The notes under the pieces are model-generated. The model was not told where the DNA came from and ran no database searches. It saw only the letters and a list, made by a program, of their open reading frames with translations. From an uncultured Prevotellaceae bacterium (lineage in GTDB: Bacteria; Bacteroidota; Bacteroidia; Bacteroidales; Bacteroidaceae), in NCBI GenBank assembly GCA_900314655.1, contig OMWC01000003.1, positions 116,032 through 180,031 on the forward strand: a stretch of DNA of 64,000 nucleotides, read 5' to 3'. Positions 40,859 to 48,548 of the stretch are shown here, one piece after another (position 1 is the first letter of the stretch; every line of letters begins with the position of its first letter). Both the position numbers and the translations under genes were made by a program.

Positions 40859-40921
40859 TTGTATGAACACTGAGTCCCCCTGTTCACATTTTACGATTCT
40901 CCACGGAAGGCGCCACGCTGT

Positions 40922-41638
40922 TTATCTGAATGTCCGGGTTTCCATGAACGACTTGAAGGCCGGCAGGTAGCCGTCGGGGATGTGGATGACTTCACGGCCG
41001 ATATAGACGCAGTCGTTACGGTCCACTTTCTGAATCTTGTCAACGGCGATGATGTACGACCGGTGGATGCGCAGAAAACGGTCGTTGGGCAGCATATCCT
41101 CTACGGCTTTCATCGTCAGATGGGTGACGAGCGGCTTTGGCTCGCCGTCGAGATAGAACATCACGTAGTCTTTCATTCCGTTTACATAGATGATCTGTTC
41201 TACTGCCACGTTCCGCCACTCGCCATCGACACGGATAAAAACCGTGTTGGGCTGCTGCAGCTGAGGCGCAGGAGATGGCTGGAGTTGCTTCCTGGCTTTC
41301 TCAACGGCTGCGAGAAACTTGTTGTAGCGCACGGGCTTCAGCAGGAAGTCGAGTGCATTGACTTCGTAACTCTCGAAGGCATATTCCTTGAAGGCTGTAG
41401 TGAAGACCACGCGTGTTGCCTCGGGCAGACTATGGGCCAGCTCCATTCCGTCGATGTTGGGCATCTGGATGTCGAGAAACAGCAGGTCGGGCTGTTGTGC
41501 CTTGATGGCGTTGATGGCACTGATGGAGTTGGTAAACGAGGCCAGCAGCTTCAGGTCGGGCGTCTTCTCCGCATAGGAAATCAGCAGGCGGACGGCCAAT
41601 GGCTCGTCGTCGACGATGATACAGGTGAGTGGCTTCAT
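40922..41638 (-). CDS. LytTR-family response regulator
   Basis: A 238-residue cytosolic transcription factor. Residues 1-120 form a receiver domain (IIVDDEPLAVRLL; phosphoacceptor Asp in LLFLDIQMPNIDG, near residue 56; Lys in LLKPVRYNKF). Residues about 135-238 form the LytTR DNA-binding domain (FIRVDGEWRNVAVEQIIYVN, FLRIHRSYIIAVDKI). It overlaps the histidine kinase gene by four bases. A matching direct-repeat operator stands before the gene at 42767-43132. Confidence 0.93.
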   Translation of the reverse strand: MKPLTCIIVDDEPLAVRLLISYAEKTPDLKLLASFTNSISAINAIKAQQPDLLFLDIQMPNIDGMELAHSLPEATRVVFTTAFKEYAFESYEVNALDFLLKPVRYNKFLAAVEKARKQLQPSPAPQLQQPNTVFIRVDGEWRNVAVEQIIYVNGMKDYVMFYLDGEPKPLVTHLTMKAVEDMLPNDRFLRIHRSYIIAVDKIQKVDRNDCVYIGREVIHIPDGYLPAFKSFMETRTFR

Positions 41639-42663
41639 GGCTGGAGGGTGATTTTAACGTGATAGATATTCTCCGGAGTAATGGTTTGCTCCCATTGGTA
41701 GCGGTCTTGATAGATGAGGTTCATGCGGCGGCGCGTGTTCTCCAGTCCGATGCCCGATCCGCTGCGGTCTTTAGTGGGCTTCGGGTTGTTGGTGTTGTCG
41801 CAGACGAAGACGAGCGTGCCGTCTTTTTCCGTAAGGCTGATGTCGATGGTGGCGGGCGCGTTACTGTCCATGCCATGCTTGAAGGCATTCTCGATGAGCG
41901 AGATGAAGAGCAGGGGGGCCACTTCGAGTTGAGAGTTGAGAATGGAGAACTGAGAACTGACCTTGGTCTGCTCGTTGCAGCGGAGTTTCATCAGTTCGAT
42001 ATAGTTGCGCATAAACTCCACTTCGCCCTCCAGTGCAACCTTCGGCTTGTTGGTCTCATACATCGCATAGCGCAGCAGGTCGCTCAGCTGCATGATGGCC
42101 TCCTGTGTCTCGTCGCCGTCAATCTGTGCCAGGCTGGAGATGTTGTTGAGCGTGTTGAACAGGAAGTGCGGATTGATCTGGTTCTTCAGCCATGCCAGTT
42201 CTGCCTCCACCACCTTCTGCTTCTTCTCGTTCTGCCGCATCACGTAGCGGATGCTCAGGGCGATGCCGATGGCCATCAGGTTGATGAGCACCGCAATCAT
42301 CTGGAACGAAGAGTAGCCTGCGCGATAGTCGTCGGGCATGCTGTTGATACTGGTAAAGAGCAGGTGAAAGTTGCAGGCCGTGATGAGCAAGACATTGACG
42401 ATGGCGAACATCCAGAACCGTCTGCGAAACCACAACAGGGGCACGCACACGTAGAAGTTCAGCAGATACACCAATACGGCAGGAGCCAGCCAGAAGGCAG
42501 CAATCTGAAGCGACCCCCATACCACCGCAGCATCGTTGCTCGTGATATAGCTGATCAGGCCGGGCGACAGCATCACCAGCGAGAGCAGCAACACTTGTGC
42601 CACGAACAGCCAAACATCCTTTATGTGAATCTTACTCATTCCCAAGGTCAGTATTCTTTTCAT
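41635..42663 (-). CDS. LytS-type sensor histidine kinase
   Basis: A 342-residue inner-membrane kinase. Four or more helices (VWLFVAQVLLLSLVML, FWLAPAVLVYLLNFYV, MFAIVNVLLITAC, MIAVLINLMAIGIAL) make the sensor region with no large periplasmic domain. The His_kinase domain follows: LKNQINPHFLFNTLNNISSL with the phosphoacceptor His (PHFLFN), then an ATP-binding part (PLLFISLIENAFKHG and GSGIGLENTRRRM). TATCTTTG at 42671-42678 leaves a near-leaderless ATG at 42663. Forms an operon with the LytTR regulator. Confidence 0.92.
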   Translation of the reverse strand: MKRILTLGMSKIHIKDVWLFVAQVLLLSLVMLSPGLISYITSNDAAVVWGSLQIAAFWLAPAVLVYLLNFYVCVPLLWFRRRFWMFAIVNVLLITACNFHLLFTSINSMPDDYRAGYSSFQMIAVLINLMAIGIALSIRYVMRQNEKKQKVVEAELAWLKNQINPHFLFNTLNNISSLAQIDGDETQEAIMQLSDLLRYAMYETNKPKVALEGEVEFMRNYIELMKLRCNEQTKVSSQFSILNSQLEVAPLLFISLIENAFKHGMDSNAPATIDISLTEKDGTLVFVCDNTNNPKPTKDRSGSGIGLENTRRRMNLIYQDRYQWEQTITPENIYHVKITLQP

Positions 42664-42670
42664 TTGTCTG

Positions 42671-42678
42671 CAAAGATA
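42671..42678 (-). promoter_or_regulatory. Promoter -7 element of the two-component operon
   Basis: TATCTTTG on the minus strand, seven bases from ATG 42663. Confidence 0.6.
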
Positions 42679-42703
42679 ATGTTTTTTTCCCAAAATAATA
42701 AAA

Positions 42704-42734
42704 TCTCCCCTGCATAATCTCTATGCAGGAGAGA
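42704..42734 (-). terminator. Terminator after the small secreted protein gene
   Basis: TCTCCCCTGCATA and TATGCAGGAGAGA arms (13 bp, one mismatch), then TTTTATTATTTT on the minus strand. Confidence 0.75.
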
Positions 42735-42766
42735 TAAAAACTGTCTAAGTATCTATTTGGTTTGTA

Positions 42767-43132
42767 CTATTTGCTGGCTGTCTGCTGTTCGATGATGCGG
42801 TCTGCATGGTTCTTGGCAGTCAGTTCGAGCATCTTCACCCACTTGTCGTACTGCTTCCCGTCGAGAATCTTTTTCATCGAATTCTTGTGGGTTGCCTGAA
42901 TCCGCTCCCAGGTCTCAAGGCCTTTCGAGGCATCCTTCAGCTGATAGAGAGCCTCCATCATGCTGTCGAACTGGGCCATTGCGGTCTTGACGGGTTCCAC
43001 CTGGTCAATCCTCAGTTCCAGATAGCTGCTCATGCGGTCGAAGGTCATCGACCTGTTGTCGTTCACACTCTGAGCGTTCATGCTCATTGTCATCATCACC
43101 ATTGCCACGAGGGCGAAAATCATTTTTTTCAT
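42767..43132 (-). CDS. Small exported helical protein, likely LytTR target
   Basis: A 121-residue exported protein: signal peptide MKKMIFALVAMVMMTMSMNA, then an all-helical mature part (SMTFDRMSSYLELRIDQVEP, SMKKILDGKQYDKWVKMLEL). The size, helicity and methionine content are like periplasmic Spy-type proteins, but the motifs are not convincing enough to name it. Placed just upstream of a LytTR two-component operon, with a direct-repeat LytTR-like operator 30-60 bases before its promoter, it is probably regulated by that system. Confidence 0.65.
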   Translation of the reverse strand: MKKMIFALVAMVMMTMSMNAQSVNDNRSMTFDRMSSYLELRIDQVEPVKTAMAQFDSMMEALYQLKDASKGLETWERIQATHKNSMKKILDGKQYDKWVKMLELTAKNHADRIIEQQTASK

Positions 43133-43202
43133 ATCCTTTGCTTTTTAATTGTTAATAATCTGTTTTGTGTCGCCAGACTCTGTTTTTGTCTTTTTGACAT
43201 TG

Positions 43203-43210
43203 CAAAGGTA
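43203..43210 (-). promoter_or_regulatory. Promoter -7 element for the small exported protein
   Basis: TACCTTTG on the minus strand, 70 bases before the start. Confidence 0.65.
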
Positions 43211-43238
43211 TGATGAATTGGGAGCGATTCCAAATCAC

Positions 43239-43272
43239 TTTCGACGTTTGCCCCACTGTCTTTCGACGTTTG
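43239..43272. promoter_or_regulatory. LytTR-type direct-repeat operator
   Basis: TTTCGACGTTTG is repeated exactly at 43239-43250 and 43261-43272, a 22-base period. The inner nine bases (GACGTTTGC and GACGTTTGG) match the LytTR box pattern [TA][AC][CA]GTTN[AG][TG] at seven and eight positions, with the 12-13-base gap typical of that family. It is 29 bases upstream of the -7 element. Confidence 0.6.
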
Positions 43273-43331
43273 GGCAGACCGTAAAATTTCAGCAAATAAG
43301 TGGCAGGAGTCAAAAAATGATTCGTGGATTA

Positions 43332-43370
43332 CAAACTGTAAGTAAATAAAACAATTACGCTTACAGTTTG
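43332..43370. other. Hairpin between divergent genes
   Basis: CAAACTGTAAG and CTTACAGTTTG form a perfect 11-bp stem between the LytTR operator and the glnK promoter. No U-run follows on either strand; it may be a regulator site (dyad) instead of a terminator. Confidence 0.4.
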
Positions 43371-43467
43371 CAAGCAAAACGAGAGATAATTAAGTCAAAC
43401 AGAAACTTTAAATAATTATTTCGAATCGTTTTGTTTGGTTAGTTGTCGAAATGCTTTCGATTTGTAT

Positions 43468-43475
43468 TAATTTTG
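43468..43475 (+). promoter_or_regulatory. Promoter -7 element for glnK-amtB
   Basis: TAATTTTG, 55 bases before the glnK start. Confidence 0.6.
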
Positions 43476-43530
43476 CAGCAGGAAACTAACAAGATGGTTG
43501 GTTTCAGGTGACTATTTAATATAATAAGGT

Positions 43531-43878
43531 ATGAAAAGGATTGAAGCAATTATCAGGAAGACGAAGTTTGAAGAGGTGAAAGAAGCCTTGCTTTCGTCAG
43601 ACATTGACTGGTTTGAGTATCATGACGTGCATGGTATCGGCCAGAGTCGTCAGGAGAGAATTTACCGTGGTGTGCAGTATTCTACGGATGTGATAGAGCG
43701 CGTGGCCATCACGATTGTGTGCCGCGACCAGTTTCTGGAGCCTACGATTAAGGTGATCCTGCGCGTGGCCCATACGGGCGAGGTGGGCGACGGACGTATT
43801 TTCGTGAGTGATATGATTGACACCTACAGCATCCGTACGGGCGAGAACGGCGACACGGTGCTGAGGGACAAGAAGTAA
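43531..43878 (+). CDS. glnK: P-II nitrogen regulatory protein
   Basis: A 115-residue trimeric signal protein that senses 2-oxoglutarate and ATP/ADP and blocks AmtB when ammonium is ample. MKRIEAIIRKTKFEEVKEAL is the standard N-terminus; the T-loop (residues about 37-55, HGIGQSRQERIYRGVQY) and GEVGDGRIFVSDMID with RTGE near the C-terminus complete the family. The T-loop is GlnK-like but diverged: the usual uridylylated Tyr region reads YRGVQYSTDV. Stops 22 bases before amtB, with which it is cotranscribed. Confidence 0.93.
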   Translation: MKRIEAIIRKTKFEEVKEALLSSDIDWFEYHDVHGIGQSRQERIYRGVQYSTDVIERVAITIVCRDQFLEPTIKVILRVAHTGEVGDGRIFVSDMIDTYSIRTGENGDTVLRDKK

Positions 43879-43900
43879 TTAAAAGGAAAGGGTAACGATT

Positions 43901-45130
43901 ATGACACATTTGTTTTTAGTTTCGGCAATAGACAGTATCAGCGGTGTGGATACGCTGTGGGTGTTGTTGGGCGCGATGCTGGTGTTCTGGATGCAGCCGG
44001 GCTTTGCGTTGGTGGAAGCGGGCATGACGCGCTCGAAGAATACGGCTAACATTCTGATGAAGAATTTCTGTGATTTCATGTGCGGAAGTGTGTTGTTCTG
44101 GATTATTGGCTTCTCGCTGATGTTCGGTACTGACCATGGTTTCATGGGGTGGGACGGTCTTTTCTTCCGTTCCAATGGCGGTAATGAGAACCTGCCGGTG
44201 CCGGCATTCTTTATTTTCCAGACGATGTTTTGTGCCACGGCGGCCACGATTGTGAGCGGCGCGATGGCTGAACGTACCAAGTTCTCGAACTATCTGATCT
44301 ACTCTGTGCTCATCTCTGCGTTTGTCTATCCCATTTCTGGTCACTGGGGCTGGGGAGGCGGATGGCTCGCAGAACTTGGATTCCACGACTTTGCCGGCAG
44401 TACGCTGGTGCATGCCTGCGGCGGTATGCTGGCCCTGGCAGGAGCCATGGCCTTGGGGCCACGTATCGGAAAGTATGACCGGGCAAAGCGCAGCCGGGCC
44501 ATCCCGGGACACAATCTGGCGCTGTGTGCCCTGGGTGTGTTCTGTCTCTGGATGGGATGGTTCGGTTTTAACCCTTGTTCGGAATTGAGTATTACGGGAG
44601 AGAGTGCCATCCACACGGCCCATGTTTTCATTACAACTAACATGGCAGCTGCCACGGGAGGTCTCGCTGCATTGGCCTATACGTGGATTGTGGATGGCAA
44701 GCCCTCTCTCTCGATGGTATGCAACGGTGTGCTAGCCGGGCTGGTGGGCATTACGGCAGGTTGTGATTGTGTGGATGTTTGGGCTGCTGCCGTCATTGGT
44801 TTGGTCACTTCCGCAATAATGTGCTACTCTGTTTCGTTTATTGATAAGAAACTGCGTATCGACGACCCTGTGGGTGCCATCAGTGTGCATGGTGTAGGTG
44901 GTATTGTGGGAACTATTCTTACAGGTGTTTTTGTGAACCCGTCCTTGAACGGAACGGAGACTACCGTGGGCGTTCAGGCTTTGGGAGCATTGGCCGTCTG
45001 TGCCTGGGCTTTCGTGATGGGACTGGTTGTTTTCTATGGTATCAAGTACACGCTGGGTCTGCGTTGTGACAAGCGTATCGAAGAGGAAGGTCTGGATGTA
45101 TATGAGCACGGTGAGGCCTGCTATAACTAA
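43901..45130 (+). CDS. amtB: Ammonium transporter
   Basis: A 409-residue inner-membrane channel with 11 predicted helices. Key regions are FWMQPGFALVEAGMTRSKN, the pore histidine SGHWGWGGGWL, GSTLVHACGGMLALAG and VHGVGGIVGT. It imports NH4+/NH3 under nitrogen limitation. No cleavable signal is evident, as in many Bacteroidota AmtB. The GlnK partner is just upstream and a porin-like gene 17 bases downstream, making a glnK-amtB-porin operon. Confidence 0.95.
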   Translation: MTHLFLVSAIDSISGVDTLWVLLGAMLVFWMQPGFALVEAGMTRSKNTANILMKNFCDFMCGSVLFWIIGFSLMFGTDHGFMGWDGLFFRSNGGNENLPVPAFFIFQTMFCATAATIVSGAMAERTKFSNYLIYSVLISAFVYPISGHWGWGGGWLAELGFHDFAGSTLVHACGGMLALAGAMALGPRIGKYDRAKRSRAIPGHNLALCALGVFCLWMGWFGFNPCSELSITGESAIHTAHVFITTNMAAATGGLAALAYTWIVDGKPSLSMVCNGVLAGLVGITAGCDCVDVWAAAVIGLVTSAIMCYSVSFIDKKLRIDDPVGAISVHGVGGIVGTILTGVFVNPSLNGTETTVGVQALGALAVCAWAFVMGLVVFYGIKYTLGLRCDKRIEEEGLDVYEHGEACYN

Positions 45131-45147
45131 TTAATAATTGAACGATT

Positions 45148-45867
45148 ATGAAAAAGGTAAAAAGATTATGGCTGATGGCAATAGCGGTACTTATGAGTAC
45201 TGCTGCCACAGCACAGGAGAGTGAGAGTGTGGAAACGACCATTGCGGCCGATGTGGTGAATCAGTATATCTGGCGTGGCGTAGATGCAGGCAACGTGTCC
45301 TTACAGCCTACCTTGGGCGTGGCCTACAAAGGACTGAGTCTGACAGCCTGGGGAAGTGTGGGGCTTTCGGAATCTTCCGATACCAAGGAGTTCGACTTTA
45401 CCCTCGGTTATACCACGGGCGGACTGAACGTTGGCATCACGGACTATTGGTTCAGCGTAGGACAGGACCCCGATGCCCGCTACTTTAAGTATGATGCCCA
45501 TGGCACGAATCATGTGTTTGAGGCCTTTGTGGGTTATGACTTCGGTGTGGTGAGCGCACAGTGGTACACCAACTTTGCAGGCAACGACGGTGTGAACAAA
45601 GACGGCAAACGGGCTTACAGTTCCTATTTCGAAGTGAATGCTCCCTTCCGTCTGGCCACCTGCGAATGGACGGCCACACTCGGTGCCGTGCCATACGCCA
45701 CCACCACTTACGGAACCACGGGATTTGCGGTTACCAATATCGGTCTGAAAGCCACGAAGGACATCAAGGTTACCGATACGTTTTCCATTCCCGTCTTTGC
45801 CGGAGTGATAGGCAATCCATGCGCACAGAAAGCCTATTTGGTGTTTGGCTTCACGCTGAAGCCCTGA
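45148..45867 (+). CDS. Outer membrane beta-barrel protein of the ammonium operon
   Basis: A 239-residue outer membrane protein. The signal peptide ends STAATAQ, then amphipathic strands alternate (TIAADVVNQYIWRGVDAG, LSLTAWGSVGLS, FTLGYTTGGLNVGITDYWFS) and the protein ends in a typical C-terminal strand (KAYLVFGFTLKP). It resembles TorF-like or small porin-type proteins. Cotranscription with amtB suggests it admits ammonium, urea or amino acids under nitrogen stress. The substrate is inferred from position only. Confidence 0.7.
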   Translation: MKKVKRLWLMAIAVLMSTAATAQESESVETTIAADVVNQYIWRGVDAGNVSLQPTLGVAYKGLSLTAWGSVGLSESSDTKEFDFTLGYTTGGLNVGITDYWFSVGQDPDARYFKYDAHGTNHVFEAFVGYDFGVVSAQWYTNFAGNDGVNKDGKRAYSSYFEVNAPFRLATCEWTATLGAVPYATTTYGTTGFAVTNIGLKATKDIKVTDTFSIPVFAGVIGNPCAQKAYLVFGFTLKP

Positions 45868-45903
45868 CATAATGATGGTATAAACAGGAAATTCGTTTGT
45901 AAA

Positions 45904-45937
45904 AACGGGAGCTGCATTTGGCGGTTCCCGTTTTTTT
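45904..45937 (+). terminator. Terminator of the glnK-amtB operon
   Basis: AACGGGA and TCCCGTT arms followed by seven T. The -33 region of the next promoter overlaps its loop. Confidence 0.8.
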
Positions 45938-45948
45938 GTTTTACTTTG
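45917..45948 (+). promoter_or_regulatory. Probable promoter of the ThiD-like/AraC-pdxST operon
   Basis: TTTG at 45917-45920, 20-base spacer, TTACTTTG at 45941-45948 (one mismatch to TAnnTTTG). The start codon at 45968 follows. Confidence 0.5.
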
Positions 45949-45967
45949 CAGCCAAAAGAATTTACAA

Positions 45968-46897
45968 ATGGCGGATATGAACAATAAGGAAGATGGAAAC
46001 CATGCGGTGCTGACCATTACGGGAAGCGACGGAACGGGCGGTGCAGGGATTCAGGCGGATATCCGTACCATCACGGCCTTGGGGGGTACGCCGCTGTCGG
46101 CCATTACGACCGTGACCGTTCAGAACACGCTGGGCATTCAGGAGTTCTATGATTTGCCGCTGCAAGTGCTGGAACAGCAGTTGGGGGCGATCATAGATGA
46201 TGTGCGCCCGGCTGCCGTGAAGATTGGCATGCTGAGGAATCGCGGACAGTTGGAGGTGGTGGTCAGGATGCTTCGCAAGTACGGCTTGCCGTGGGTGGTT
46301 TACGATCCGGTGGAACTGACCACGCGCGGTGAAAGGCTGGTGGATGAGTCCCTGAAACAGGAAATCCGACGGGAACTGTTGCCGTTGTGCTCGGTGATTA
46401 CGAGCCAGTTGCGGGTGGAGAGTCTGGTGGACTGGGATAAACACGGTGTTCGCGGTGTGTTCTCGACGGCCATTGCCACTTGTTTGGCCTTGGGCAAGAC
46501 CAAGGATGAGGCTATCAGCGAGGCGATGGCTTACGTGAATCGTCAGGCGGCTATGGCCGGTCATCTGGAGGGACGAGGCGCCAGACTCTATAACGAACTA
46601 CTTTCACTCATCGCCAGTCATTGTCGGGAGCATAGTGACGTGCAGTTCTATGCCGAGCGAATGAACGTGAGCAGCCATTATCTGGCACAGGTGACCAGGC
46701 GTATGGCGGCCGTCTCGCCGAAGCAACTCATCGACGAGTATCTGCTGAAGGAGGTGAAGGTGGCCCTGCGGAGCAAGGATCTGACCATCCAGGAGGTGGC
46801 CTACCGATACGGGTTCACCTCGCAGTCGCACTTCACCAAGTTCTTCCGCAAACTGACGGGTGAGACACCCACGGCATATAGGAAATCAAGTTTATAG
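45968..46897 (+). CDS. Degenerate ThiD-like domain fused to an AraC-family DNA-binding domain
   Basis: A 309-residue fusion. Residues about 12-205 follow hydroxymethylpyrimidine kinase (ThiD): [19 protein letters not shown] (ligand loop), IKTITAL-like region, VKIGMLRN and [15 protein letters not shown]. Two enzyme hallmarks are lost: the NLPEA segment reads SQLRVESL, and the anion-hole motif HGTGCTLS is HGVRGVFS; about 60 residues between them are deleted. Residues about 210-309 form an AraC domain with both helix-turn-helix units ([15 protein letters not shown] and [22 protein letters not shown]). It stands in front of pdxS-pdxT, with no promoter between. I infer a vitamin-B6-sensing activator or repressor of PLP synthesis, not a kinase. 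Confidence 0.85.
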   Translation: MADMNNKEDGNHAVLTITGSDGTGGAGIQADIRTITALGGTPLSAITTVTVQNTLGIQEFYDLPLQVLEQQLGAIIDDVRPAAVKIGMLRNRGQLEVVVRMLRKYGLPWVVYDPVELTTRGERLVDESLKQEIRRELLPLCSVITSQLRVESLVDWDKHGVRGVFSTAIATCLALGKTKDEAISEAMAYVNRQAAMAGHLEGRGARLYNELLSLIASHCREHSDVQFYAERMNVSSHYLAQVTRRMAAVSPKQLIDEYLLKEVKVALRSKDLTIQEVAYRYGFTSQSHFTKFFRKLTGETPTAYRKSSL

Positions 46898-46923
46898 CAA
46901 TAACATCACAAACACAAAAGAAA

Positions 46924-47799
46924 ATGGATCAAGAGAGACAACAGTTGAACCGCCAGTTGGCACAGATGCTGAAGGGCGGCGTGATTATGGATGTGACTAC
47001 TCCTGAGCAGGCACGCATTGCTGAGGCGGCAGGTGCCTGTGCGGTAATGGCTTTGGAAAGAATCCCCGCCGACATCCGGGCTGCGGGAGGCGTGTCGCGC
47101 ATGAGCGACCCGAAGATGATTCGCGGTATTCAGGAGGCGGTCACCATCCCCGTCATGGCCAAATGCCGTATCGGGCATTTTGCCGAAGCGCAGATTCTGC
47201 AGGCCATAGAGATTGACTATATCGATGAGAGCGAGGTGCTTTCGCCTGCCGATGATGTGTATCTTATCGATAAACGGGCTTTCCGGGTGCCGTTCGTTTG
47301 CGGGGCAAAAGACCTGGGCGAAGCCCTGCGCCGCATCAATGAGGGTGCCACGATGATCCGGACAAAAGGTGAGCCGGGCACGGGCGATGTCGTTCAGGCT
47401 GTTCGCCACATGCGGATGATGCAGAGTGAGATACGTCGGCTGCAGTCGATGAGTGAGGATGAATTATTCGAGGCGGCCAAACAGCTGCGCGCTCCATACG
47501 AACTGGTGCGCTATGTGCACGACAACGGACGCCTGCCTGTGGTGAACTTTGCCGCTGGTGGCATCGCAACTCCTGCCGATGCGGCATTGATGATGCAGCT
47601 GGGTGCCGAGGGTGTGTTCGTGGGCAGCGGTATCTTCAAGAGTGGAAATCCCGAGAAGCGTGCGCGTGCCATCGTGCAAGCCACCACAAACTACAACGAT
47701 GCGGCCTTGCTGGCGAGTCTCTCGGAAGACCTGGGTGAGGCGATGGTGGGTATCAACGAACAGGAAATAGAACTCTTGATGGCTGAGCGCGGAAAATGA
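46924..47799 (+). CDS. pdxS: Pyridoxal 5'-phosphate synthase, lyase subunit
   Basis: A 291-residue (beta/alpha)8 enzyme that builds PLP from ribose 5-phosphate, glyceraldehyde 3-phosphate and ammonia delivered by PdxT. Substrate lysines are in MAKCRIGH near residue 79 and [17 protein letters not shown] near 147; phosphate loop [14 protein letters not shown] is present. N-terminal [20 protein letters not shown] is diagnostic. 26 bases after the ThiD/AraC gene and overlapping pdxT by four bases. Confidence 0.96.
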   Translation: MDQERQQLNRQLAQMLKGGVIMDVTTPEQARIAEAAGACAVMALERIPADIRAAGGVSRMSDPKMIRGIQEAVTIPVMAKCRIGHFAEAQILQAIEIDYIDESEVLSPADDVYLIDKRAFRVPFVCGAKDLGEALRRINEGATMIRTKGEPGTGDVVQAVRHMRMMQSEIRRLQSMSEDELFEAAKQLRAPYELVRYVHDNGRLPVVNFAAGGIATPADAALMMQLGAEGVFVGSGIFKSGNPEKRARAIVQATTNYNDAALLASLSEDLGEAMVGINEQEIELLMAERGK

Positions 47800-48356
47800 G
47801 AATAGCGGTACTGGCCCTGCAGGGGGCCTTCATCGAACACCGGCAGATGCTGGAACGCCTGGGCGTGGAGAGTTTCGAGGTTCGCTGCCAGCGCGACTGG
47901 CAACAGCCGAAAGACGGGCTCATCATCCCTGGTGGTGAGAGCACCACGATGATGAGGTTGCTTCATGACCTGCAACTCTATGGCCCCATCCGCGAGGCCA
48001 TTCAGGAAGGACTGCCTACTTTCGGCACCTGCGCCGGACTGATCCTGCTTGACCAACAGCATTTAGGTACCATGGATATTGAGGCCCGCCGCAATGCCTA
48101 TGGCCGGCAGTTGGGCAGTTTCCATACCAAAGCCGCGTTTCGTGGCTTTGATCACCCCGTGCCCATGACCTTTATCCGTGCCCCTTATATTAATAAGGTA
48201 GGTGATGGCGTGGAGGTGCTGGCAAAGGTGGATGGCAGGATTGTGGCAGCCCGCCAAGGCCGACAATTGGTGACGGCCTTTCATCCCGAACTGGATGAGG
48301 ATTTGTCTGTCCATCGTTTGTTTCTGGATGTGGTAGAGAGAGCAGAAAGATTGTAA
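47796..48356 (+). CDS. pdxT: Pyridoxal 5'-phosphate synthase, glutaminase subunit
   Basis: A 186-residue class I amidotransferase that releases ammonia from glutamine for Pdx[14 protein letters not shown], nucleophile Cys in [10 protein letters not shown] near residue 78 and the His-Glu pair in AFHPELDED near 168 are all present. Start overlaps the pdxS stop (ATGA), and a strong terminator follows. Confidence 0.95.
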   Translation: MRIAVLALQGAFIEHRQMLERLGVESFEVRCQRDWQQPKDGLIIPGGESTTMMRLLHDLQLYGPIREAIQEGLPTFGTCAGLILLDQQHLGTMDIEARRNAYGRQLGSFHTKAAFRGFDHPVPMTFIRAPYINKVGDGVEVLAKVDGRIVAARQGRQLVTAFHPELDEDLSVHRLFLDVVERAERL

Positions 48357-48372
48357 ATTTTTGATTGTACTT

Positions 48373-48417
48373 ACAGATTGAAAGAAATATCAGCCATTTT
48401 TCTTTCAATCTGTTTTT
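48373..48417 (+). terminator. Terminator of the pdxST operon
   Basis: ACAGATTGAAAGAAA and TTTCTTTCAATCTGT form a perfect 15-bp stem with TTTT after it. Confidence 0.85.
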
Positions 48418-48509
48418 GTATGCCGTGCAAACCATTACAATTGTTTACTTGATGTTATTTTCTTGATAGATAATCATGTAAATACTGTTCATTTTGATAT
48501 TAAAACATC

Positions 48510-48517
48510 TATCTTTG
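48510..48517 (+). promoter_or_regulatory. Promoter -7 element of the gltB operon
   Basis: TATCTTTG, 31 bases before ATG 48549. Confidence 0.6.
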
Positions 48518-48548
48518 CGGTCAAAAAGTAAGTAAAATCGAGAGTGTT

